From assembly GCF_001684965.1 (NCBI RefSeq), contig NZ_MAYG01000001.1, forward strand, positions 3,362,082-3,426,081: DNA of 64,000 bases, given 5' to 3'. The notes below the pieces were generated by a model, which did no database searches, had not been told where the DNA came from, and was given only the letters and a program-made list of their open reading frames with translations. Both the position numbers and the translations under genes were made by a program. The DNA is from Chryseobacterium arthrosphaerae. GTDB taxonomy: Bacteria; Bacteroidota; Bacteroidia; Flavobacteriales; Weeksellaceae. Below, piece by piece: positions 53,286 through 60,625 of the stretch (the first letter of the stretch is position 1; each line of letters opens with the position of its first letter).

Positions 53286-53861
53286 ATGAAAAAACTAAAA
53301 TTAACGATTGCATTATCATTTTTAGCAGCTGGAATATCCGGAAATCTAAGTGCGCAGGACACAAATACTGACAGCCATACAATCACGATTTCTATTCCTA
53401 AAGTTGCACTGGTAGACATTGAGCCTTCAGCTACAAAAAACCTTGTTCTTGGATTCACAGCACCTTCAGAGGCTGGAAATCCTGTTGTGGCAAGCCCGGC
53501 CAATAATAGCTTATGGCTTAACTATTCATCAATCAAATCCGGTTCTGATACCCGTAATGTAACGGTAAAACTCAATGCCCTTGTTCCCGGAGTTGATATT
53601 CATGTAACAGCTGCCGCCCCTACAGGAGCTGGTGGAGGAACACTGGGCACATCTGCAGGATTGCTTACATTAAGCGCCGCAGATCAGACTATTATTTCGG
53701 GGATAGGAAGTGCTTACACAGGTAACGGAGCCAATAACGGACACAATCTTACGTACGCTCTTGCTGCAGGAAGCGGCCCCGGAGGAGTAGCTAACTATGC
53801 AGATCTACAGGTTACAGCAACCACAACAGCTACAGTAATTTATACGATATCAGACAACTAG
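53286..53861 (+). CDS. Secreted fibre-subunit-like protein (major subunit candidate)
   Basis: The 191-residue protein has a Sec signal ending GNLSAQD. The mature chain is beta-rich and low in charge. It shares with the protein at 57489 a set of conserved blocks: IPKVALVDIEP, GFTAPSEAGNP, GAGGGTLGT, IISGIGSAYTGNGANNGH and a C-terminal strand ATVIYTISD. The final alternating hydrophobic strand resembles the donor or acceptor strand ends of pilins and of spore-coat-U-type proteins, a comparison from general pattern only. It is the first gene of a five-gene run that also encodes a chaperone-like and an usher-like protein. A hairpin lies between it and the next gene. Confidence 0.65.
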   Translation: MKKLKLTIALSFLAAGISGNLSAQDTNTDSHTITISIPKVALVDIEPSATKNLVLGFTAPSEAGNPVVASPANNSLWLNYSSIKSGSDTRNVTVKLNALVPGVDIHVTAAAPTGAGGGTLGTSAGLLTLSAADQTIISGIGSAYTGNGANNGHNLTYALAAGSGPGGVANYADLQVTATTTATVIYTISDN

Positions 53862-53891
53862 AATTAACAACCATTCTATTCTGCATTTCAA

Positions 53892-53930
53892 AAACAAGAA
53901 GAAATTGTTAAGCAGTTTCTTCCTGCTTTT
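53892..53930 (+). terminator. Hairpin within the fibre operon
   Basis: A 12-bp imperfect stem (around 53896-53907 and 53912-53924) follows the first subunit gene. It could be a partial terminator or an mRNA stabiliser that gives more of the major subunit than of the assembly genes. Confidence 0.4.
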
Positions 53931-53960
53931 GTATTATTAATGATTTAACCTAGATTTTAT

Positions 53961-54764
53961 ATGATGACAAAGCGTATTCTTCTTTTGATCGCCTTTATGT
54001 TGCAGTTTGGATTTTTGCATGCCGGTATTGTGGTTCTCAACGGTCTTACGCATTCCTATAAAATAGAAAACGGGAAAGTTTACAAGGGAAAAGTAGCCAT
54101 TGAGAATACAGCCAATACTCCTCAGAGTGTAAAATTATTTTTACAGGACTTCACCTACCATGCTGATGGCACCATCCATTATACTGCATTACAGACCAAT
54201 CAGCGCACCAATGGAAACTGGATTAAGCTGAATACCAATCTTGTCACCCTGAAGGCCAGAGAAAAAACGGAGGTATTGTATGAAATCACCGTTCCTTATG
54301 AGGTCAAATCTCCCGGCAGCTACTGGAGTGTGATCATTGTAGAACCTGTAGATGACATAAAGCCCAGCGACAATAAACCAGGAGTAAATATTACCTCTGT
54401 GATTCGCTATGCGATTCAGGTCATTACAGACATTGAAACGGAAAAAGCGAAACCGGAACTTAAATTCGAAAGTGTAAAAGTAGAAAAGGAAGAAGGAAAA
54501 AAAACTGTAAAAATTGCCATAGCCAATCATGGAAATCTTTACTGTAAACCAACGGCATCCATTGAAATCTATCACCGCAAGACCGGGGAAAAAGTCGGAA
54601 CTTACTCCAGTTTAACCATGGGATTGCTGCCTTCTACCTCCAAAATTTTCCCTATTGATATCAGTAAATTACCCCCGGATAAATATACCGCTACGATAAT
54701 AGCCACAGATGAAGAAGACAATGCCTTTGCCCTGAATGTGGAACTAGAAGTAAAAAATGATTAA
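53961..54764 (+). CDS. Chaperone-like two-domain Ig-fold periplasmic protein
   Basis: The 267-residue protein has a Sec signal ending FLHAG and two predicted Ig-like domains (about 22-145 and 160-265). The first carries KGKVAIENTANTPQSVKLFL and KAREKTEVLYEITVPYEVKS. The second carries KTVKIAIANHGNLYCKPTAS and ends with an ALNVELEVK strand. The size, pair of Ig domains and place next to a large outer-membrane protein recall PapD/FimC chaperones or the DUF916 group, but the sequence is not close to classical PapD (no obvious conserved Arg/Lys pair). It overlaps the next gene by 8 nt. A role in protecting and delivering the secreted subunits is inferred. Confidence 0.6.
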   Translation: MMTKRILLLIAFMLQFGFLHAGIVVLNGLTHSYKIENGKVYKGKVAIENTANTPQSVKLFLQDFTYHADGTIHYTALQTNQRTNGNWIKLNTNLVTLKAREKTEVLYEITVPYEVKSPGSYWSVIIVEPVDDIKPSDNKPGVNITSVIRYAIQVITDIETEKAKPELKFESVKVEKEEGKKTVKIAIANHGNLYCKPTASIEIYHRKTGEKVGTYSSLTMGLLPSTSKIFPIDISKLPPDKYTATIIATDEEDNAFALNVELEVKND

Positions 54765-57492
54765 AACCTGGACATTATTTATCATCCTGTTATTATTCCC
54801 GGTATCTACTTTTTGTCAACAGCAGTCAGAACGACTGATCAGTAAAAAAGATAGCTTAATGCCAGGAATGTCTACTTCTGTTCCTTTTACATTGGAAAAC
54901 AGCTCGGCTGAAAACAAAAACTACGATATTTCGGTTACGACCTCAAGTCCTCACATCACTCCTATCCTGGCAAAAGGAAAATTCCAGGTTCCGCCTTATG
55001 AATCTTCCGTATATCCGGTTCCTTTACGTATTGCCGCAGAAACAGCTCAGGGAGAGTATTCGGTAACGCTGAATATTACAGACCTCAATACCGGAACTGC
55101 TTTTTCTAAAAAAGTACCGGTAACAGTCTCCGGAAACAGAAAATTCTCACTGACCACATTGGATTCACCTGAATTTATAAGGGCTGGAGAAACCATCCGG
55201 TCGTCCTTTCTTTTAAAAAATAACGGCAACATAACCGAAACCCTTATCCTGGAAAGTAAGTCTGCGATTATTGATCACGATCCGTCTGTTACCCTTGGAC
55301 CGAACGAATCCAAAGTAATTACAATACACAAAGTAACGAATGCTGAGCTTAAACAGAATGAATTTCAGAATCTGAACCTTTTGGTCTATTCAAAAGATAA
55401 TCCGAAAGAAAATCAAAACCTCTATGTGAGTACTCAGGTGATATCGGTAAAACCTGCCAACAGCGATATTTACCACAGGCTACCCGTTGCAGCCTCATTA
55501 TCTTTCATTGGAATGAAAAATATGGGGGTTTATAATGATGGCTTCCAGGGCGAGCTTTATGGCAAAGGAACATTGGATCAAGAGAATAAAAATCAGATTG
55601 AATTCCATGCAGCCACCCATAATCCTATAGAATTCAACACGTTTACCCAATACGAAGAGTATTTTATCAATTATAAAAGGGAGCGCTTTTATGTGCATCT
55701 TGGAGATAAAACCTATTCTTCCTCTTATTTGACTGAGTTTGCGAGATACGGCCGGGGAGCGGAAATCCGGTATGATTTCAATAAAGTAAGTCTGGGCGGC
55801 TTTTATAACCATCCCAGATTTTTCCGTGATATTAAAGATGAATTGAATTTCTACTCAACTTTCAGGATCCGTAAAGAATCAGAAATCTCGGTGGGGTATC
55901 TGTACAAAACACCGCGAAAGGCAGAAATGTATGACAGAAATACAAGGTTGGATTCTGATGCCCACCTTCCTTATACCAAGGGAAAATTCAAGATCTCAAA
56001 AAACATTACTCTTTCCGGGGAATTTGCCTACAGCACTACCAAAGCAACCCATGGAACAGCTTATATGCTTCAGTCTGATATCAATTTGGAAAAACTCAGC
56101 GGAAGTTTGATGTATATGAAAGCAAGCCCCATGTTTGCCGGATATTTTACCAACACCCATACTTTTAACGGAAATATTCAATACAGGTTATCAAAGAAAA
56201 TCAGTGTAATGGCCACCTATACCCAGGATGCCAAAAATTTCGAAAGAGATACATTATTTTTAGCAGCACCCTACAGGCAATACTTACAGTATGGTGTGCA
56301 GTACAAATACCTGCCCAATGGATTTGTAATGTTTAATAACGGTTATCAGAAATATCAGGACCGCCTGGAGCCCAGACAATTTGATTATTACGAGCGGTTT
56401 TTCAGGATGAGTCTGAATCAGAAGATCGGAATATTCCAGGTCAATCTTGAGGGGCAAATTGGAAATACAGACAATTATCTGACGGGATTCAGCGGCAATT
56501 CCAGCTTTTATTCTGCCAATCTTTCATTTGAAAAATTCAGAACATCATTTAATGTATTCGGAAGTTACGCCATTACTTCCCGGTACCAGCTGCAAAATCA
56601 GAAACAGCTTTATTACGGGGCCAGGATCTTCAGTAGGTTCTCTGATAAGACGAGCTTAAGTATCTTTTATCAGAATAATTATATTCCTGAGGAGTATTTC
56701 AAAGACAGAAACCTGTTTGAGCTGCTGTTTCACCAACAGTTATTTCCGGGAAATGAACTGGATCTTTCAGGCAGGTATTCTTTGCAACGGGGTGAAATAG
56801 GCAATAAAGATTTTATATTTTCAATGCGGTATACCTGGCGTCCTGATATTCCGGTACAGAAAGTGGCAGAATACGTTTCCTTATCAGGGAATGTGCGTAA
56901 TCTTGGGATCAAAAGAACAGAGGGAGTAAGACTGATGCTTGGGAGCTATTTATCCATCACAGACAAAGAGGGTAATTATGCATTTAAAAATGTTACTCCG
57001 GGAAGTTATTTTCTGGAAATAGACCGGTCAACAACAGAAATCAATGATATCCCGACTTCGGCTTTTCCTGTAGCTTTAGCGCTCGCTGATAAAGAAAACA
57101 TTTATAATTTCGGATTAACTACCGCGGCCAATGTACAAGGGCATATCCGGCTGACAGAATCGGATCCCGAAGCACCAACGATTCAAAAGGGTAAAAATAA
57201 AAAGGAAAGTATCATTCTGGAAGCTGTCAGTAATGAGCAGACCTATCGTAAGATCTGTTTCATAGGGGAAGATTTTGATTTTACCTATCTGCGTCCCGGA
57301 GACTGGACGGTTAAAGTCTACCGGAATGGTCTTGACAAACGGTATAAGATTTCAACGGATAAATTTGAATTTACCCTGAAGGCTGCAGAGACCAAAAAAC
57401 TGAGTATTCAGATCGTCAGACATCAGTTAGAAATCAAATATCAGCAGGAATCCCTGAAAGTAGGATATAATGAAATAAAAGGCAAGAAATGA
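54757..57492 (+). CDS. Large outer-membrane usher-like protein
   Basis: The 911-residue protein has a Sec signal ending TFCQQ and three recognisable zones. Residues about 25-235 are two Ig-like segments similar to NEW3-type domains (SVPFTLENSSAENKNYDISV, IRSSFLLKNNGNITETLILE). Residues about 240-715 alternate short aromatic strands (FEVAYSTTKATHGTAYML-like, FNGNIQYRLSKKISVMATYT) and look like an outer-membrane barrel. Residues about 720-905 hold carboxypeptidase-regulatory-like domains (YVSLSGNVRNLGIKR, SITDKEGNYAFKNVTPGSYF) that resemble the C-terminal and plug modules of fimbrial ushers. It overlaps the chaperone gene by 8 nt and the next subunit gene by 4 nt. The role is inferred from layout and context. 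Confidence 0.6.
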   Translation: MIKTWTLFIILLLFPVSTFCQQQSERLISKKDSLMPGMSTSVPFTLENSSAENKNYDISVTTSSPHITPILAKGKFQVPPYESSVYPVPLRIAAETAQGEYSVTLNITDLNTGTAFSKKVPVTVSGNRKFSLTTLDSPEFIRAGETIRSSFLLKNNGNITETLILESKSAIIDHDPSVTLGPNESKVITIHKVTNAELKQNEFQNLNLLVYSKDNPKENQNLYVSTQVISVKPANSDIYHRLPVAASLSFIGMKNMGVYNDGFQGELYGKGTLDQENKNQIEFHAATHNPIEFNTFTQYEEYFINYKRERFYVHLGDKTYSSSYLTEFARYGRGAEIRYDFNKVSLGGFYNHPRFFRDIKDELNFYSTFRIRKESEISVGYLYKTPRKAEMYDRNTRLDSDAHLPYTKGKFKISKNITLSGEFAYSTTKATHGTAYMLQSDINLEKLSGSLMYMKASPMFAGYFTNTHTFNGNIQYRLSKKISVMATYTQDAKNFERDTLFLAAPYRQYLQYGVQYKYLPNGFVMFNNGYQKYQDRLEPRQFDYYERFFRMSLNQKIGIFQVNLEGQIGNTDNYLTGFSGNSSFYSANLSFEKFRTSFNVFGSYAITSRYQLQNQKQLYYGARIFSRFSDKTSLSIFYQNNYIPEEYFKDRNLFELLFHQQLFPGNELDLSGRYSLQRGEIGNKDFIFSMRYTWRPDIPVQKVAEYVSLSGNVRNLGIKRTEGVRLMLGSYLSITDKEGNYAFKNVTPGSYFLEIDRSTTEINDIPTSAFPVALALADKENIYNFGLTTAANVQGHIRLTESDPEAPTIQKGKNKKESIILEAVSNEQTYRKICFIGEDFDFTYLRPGDWTVKVYRNGLDKRYKISTDKFEFTLKAAETKKLSIQIVRHQLEIKYQQESLKVGYNEIKGKK

Positions 57493-58016
57493 TTCTCATA
57501 CGTTCCATATTATTAACAGCATCTTTGATGATCTCCGGTATAGTGTACTCCCAGTCCACCGTTACCTTCACTTTACCTGTGGTGACTTTAATGGACATAG
57601 AGCCTGCAGGAAATATCTCCCTGAACTTCACCGCCCCTACTGAGGCAGGAAATCCTCTTGGTAACCCGGCTCCCAACACATCAAAATGGATCAATTATAC
57701 TTCTGCAATTGCCGCCGGAGGACTTCCCAGAAAAATCACAGCCGCTCTTCTTAATTCGGGTATCCCCGGCGTGAATATCAGATTGCAGGCTGCAGCAGCT
57801 TCCGGAGCCGGAGGAGGTACATTAGGAACACCTTCAGCACAGGTTACCCTTACCACGACTCCTGTTACGATCATAAGCGGAATCGGAGGAGCATACACGG
57901 GCAATGGAGCTAATAACGGGCATCGTCTTACGATTTCCCTGGTTCCGGGTACTTATGCCAACTTATTAGCACAGACCAATACAACGGTTACAATCGTCTA
58001 TACCATCACAGAATAA
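57489..58016 (+). CDS. Second fibre-subunit-like protein, paralogue of the first
   Basis: The 175-residue protein has a Sec signal ending VYSQS. It aligns over almost its whole length with the protein at 53286 through LPVVTLMDIEPAG, NFTAPTEAGNP, GAGGGTLGT, IISGIGGAYTGNGANNGH and VTIVYTITE. It starts 4 nt inside the usher-like gene (ATGA overlap), so it is translationally coupled to it. It is likely a second or minor subunit. The mature parts are short on Lys and rich in Gly, Ala, Thr and Asn. Whether it is exported to the surface is unknown. Confidence 0.65.
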   Translation: MILIRSILLTASLMISGIVYSQSTVTFTLPVVTLMDIEPAGNISLNFTAPTEAGNPLGNPAPNTSKWINYTSAIAAGGLPRKITAALLNSGIPGVNIRLQAAAASGAGGGTLGTPSAQVTLTTTPVTIISGIGGAYTGNGANNGHRLTISLVPGTYANLLAQTNTTVTIVYTITE

Positions 58017-58025
58017 AACTGAAAC

Positions 58026-58604
58026 ATGAAAATGAACAGCTACTTTCCCGGAAACAATTACTTAAAAAGAAACCTATTTATGTTTCTTCTGATCATAAGC
58101 AGTTATCTGAAAGCACAGGTAGTAATGGTCTCCGGAGACTGGGCAGCTACTATACCTGCGATCACCGAAGCCGGCAGTAATTATGCAGGAACTTACAGTA
58201 ATGCTTCCATTCCCACGACGGCGATAACACTATCCACTACATTATCCGGGAATTTTCTCAATGTCCTTGCAGGAAAAGGTGCAAAAATGACCATGCGTTA
58301 TACTTCCAATGCCTGGAACAGTTCTTTAGGTCTTTCTGCAAGACGAACAGGGCCAACAACAGGTACCATTTCAGGCGTGTGTTTGCTGTGCTCAGCTACC
58401 ATCAGTGGAGGCGACACCTTCATTCCTATAGATTCGAATTCAGATACCACTTTCTTCAATTTAAATTTTGCAGGTGTTTTAGGAATAAGCAATACGGCAA
58501 ATTTCTCGGATATCAACCTGATCTTACAGCTATCCGGTGTTTCTGTTACCATTCCTGCCGCCAACTACAGTGCCCGCATAATTTTCACTGTAGTCTCCAA
58601 CTGA
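58026..58604 (+). CDS. Secreted protein closing the operon, tip-adhesin candidate
   Basis: The 192-residue protein has an N-terminal hydrophobic signal (ends YLKAQV, after a somewhat long N-region MKMNSYFPGNNYLKRN) and a beta-rich mature chain that is not closely related to the other two subunits. Its ending, SANYSARIIFTVVSN-like, keeps the final strand pattern of the subunits. A CLLC pair near the middle could form a disulfide, unlike the Cys-free subunits. It is last in the operon, 9 nt after the paralogue, with a terminator after it. Placement suggests a tip or anchor protein. Confidence 0.55.
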   Translation: MKMNSYFPGNNYLKRNLFMFLLIISSYLKAQVVMVSGDWAATIPAITEAGSNYAGTYSNASIPTTAITLSTTLSGNFLNVLAGKGAKMTMRYTSNAWNSSLGLSARRTGPTTGTISGVCLLCSATISGGDTFIPIDSNSDTTFFNLNFAGVLGISNTANFSDINLILQLSGVSVTIPAANYSARIIFTVVSN

Positions 58605-58665
58605 TCATATTGACAATGGAAGCCTGAAGATACTTGGTAAAGTTCTGCAGGCCAATAGCATAAAA

Positions 58666-58702
58666 AAACAAATCCTTTTCAAGTTTTGAAAAGGATTGTT
58701 TA
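58666..58702. terminator. Bidirectional terminator between the fibre operon and the third susD
   Basis: A stem of about 13 bp (AAATCCTTTTCAA and its complement) has A and T runs on its sides. It lies between convergent stops at 58604 (+) and 58714 (-). Confidence 0.8.
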
Positions 58703-58713
58703 TACTTAAGATT

Positions 58714-60609
58714 TTAATGTTTCGCCCACCAAAGAGGGGTTAATACTGCGTCAGCACCACCCAACAGCTGGACGGCCTGATCATATCCGGTCTGATCAGT
58801 GTTTCTGAAAATGCTCGGATATCTCAATCTCTGAGGGAAATTCTGGACAGAATTGGTCATATAGTTCCCTGAATTCAGATTAGGAAGATTAACCAATGGC
58901 GTTTCTATTGCAGGATTTTCCATGAAAGGCAATCCCAGTCTTCTATGATCATTCCAGGATTCTAAAGGTAGCCATGGCATATTAGCCAGATACTTCTGAG
59001 TAATGATCTTCGTTAATTTATCATTTTTAAATGATCCGTTTTTATAGATTGTATTTACAGGATATTTGATGTCTACTGAAATTAAATTACCTGTAACCGG
59101 GTCTTTATACTTCATGGTATGGCTTACCCCAGGTTCTGTGGTATGAGAATAAGAAACAGATGTTCCGTCCCTGTTATAATCTGTTGAAATGATATACTGA
59201 CCATAAAACTGAGAAACTCCGTTATACGCAAAGCTATCCTGTATTCCCTTATTATAAGCAGCTTCATCACTCATGGGAACAGACCATCCTTTCAGCGCAG
59301 CTTCAGCCATCAGGAAATAGGTTTCCCAGCTTGCGAAGAAAATTCTGGAATTGGTTCCCTCCCTGTATTGTTTTCCTAAAGCAGGCATACAGCCGATCAC
59401 CCCTCTCAGTCCGTTTCTTTGTCCTTTTACACCCCAGTTTCCTATTGTGGTCGTATTCCAGGTATTTACCGTATTGATGGTAATTTTAGACCCATTGGCA
59501 AAGGTAAGATCCCCCTTATTGGTAGAAGCCAGATTATTGTATTTTGGATAAAAAGAATAAATAGGACTTATAAAATCTCCTGGAATATAGAATGTTTTAT
59601 AGGCTCTGGGATCTATTTTATTGGGTAAACCATCTAACCAATATCCTGCACTTGGGTCATTGGTCATTGTTGAGAACTGTTCATCATATTTTATTCCGAT
59701 ATAATCTGAAGCTTTCACTGCGGTATGCTGGGCTGCCGGTAATTGTTCTGTAGAATTTATTCCTCCAAGCCCTATATACATATTATTAAGTGTTGCAGAC
59801 AGGATCTGGGAATTCCATTCTCTGGACATCACTCCCGATAGAGGATTCCATCCTGTATCTTCCTTAACTTTAAAGTTATCATCACTTGTACTGATCAGCA
59901 TATTAGAATTAGCCGCCTCTTCAAACTCTGCTTTTGCTTTTGCCGGATCCACTTCTGAAATCCTCATGGCAATTCTCATCCGCATAGAATTAGCATACTT
60001 TACCCATTGCCCCCATTTAAAGGAATAAGCCATATCAACTGCATTAGGGTTTGAAGGAACAGGCTGGCTGACATCCATTTTAGCAGCAGCATCTTTCAGT
60101 TCATTCAAAATAAAATAATACACTTCTTTTTCAGAATTAAACCCCGGATTAACCCCTTTAAATGCCTGAATAGGCTGTGGCCCAAAATTATCAGAAAACT
60201 CACTCATCAAATAAGCCCTCCAGATTCTGGCAGTCTGAATAAGATTTTCATAATAAGGTTTACCCTGACCTATTGCTTTTTTCTCATTGGCAATTTCAAT
60301 AGTAGCGTTGGCGTTATTCAGCCATTCGGAGATCCCTTTCCAATATTCTACAGTCCAGGAGTCGTCATAGGAACCGCCTGCAATTCCTGTTGACAGGTGC
60401 TGTCGTGCTGCGGTCTTCCAGTAAAGAACAAAGGTACGTTCTGCAATATTGGGATCCTGCTGTGCTCCCAGAATAGAATTATTTAAAAAATATTCAGGCT
60501 CAGCTCTATTAATATCTACTGAAAACGGATCATTATTAATGTCTTCAAAATCATTACAAGATGTACTAAATGCCGCCAGTGCAATGAGAGATAAAATATA
60601 TTTTTTCAT
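58714..60609 (-). CDS. SusD-like surface lipoprotein
   Basis: The 631-residue protein has a lipoprotein signal (STSC, Cys18). It is SusD-like with the pattern of the longer subgroup: DFEDINNDPFSVDINRAEPE, ARIWRAYLMSEFSDNFGPQP, WGQWVKYANSMRMRIAMRIS and a C-terminal ITQKYLANMPWLPLESWNDH followed by RLGLPFMENP. Length is above the common 500-550. It is co-transcribed with the susC gene 16 nt upstream and ends at a shared terminator. The ligand is unknown. Confidence 0.9.
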   Translation of the reverse strand: MKKYILSLIALAAFSTSCNDFEDINNDPFSVDINRAEPEYFLNNSILGAQQDPNIAERTFVLYWKTAARQHLSTGIAGGSYDDSWTVEYWKGISEWLNNANATIEIANEKKAIGQGKPYYENLIQTARIWRAYLMSEFSDNFGPQPIQAFKGVNPGFNSEKEVYYFILNELKDAAAKMDVSQPVPSNPNAVDMAYSFKWGQWVKYANSMRMRIAMRISEVDPAKAKAEFEEAANSNMLISTSDDNFKVKEDTGWNPLSGVMSREWNSQILSATLNNMYIGLGGINSTEQLPAAQHTAVKASDYIGIKYDEQFSTMTNDPSAGYWLDGLPNKIDPRAYKTFYIPGDFISPIYSFYPKYNNLASTNKGDLTFANGSKITINTVNTWNTTTIGNWGVKGQRNGLRGVIGCMPALGKQYREGTNSRIFFASWETYFLMAEAALKGWSVPMSDEAAYNKGIQDSFAYNGVSQFYGQYIISTDYNRDGTSVSYSHTTEPGVSHTMKYKDPVTGNLISVDIKYPVNTIYKNGSFKNDKLTKIITQKYLANMPWLPLESWNDHRRLGLPFMENPAIETPLVNLPNLNSGNYMTNSVQNFPQRLRYPSIFRNTDQTGYDQAVQLLGGADAVLTPLWWAKH

Positions 60610-60625
60610 GATGTTATTGTTAAGG

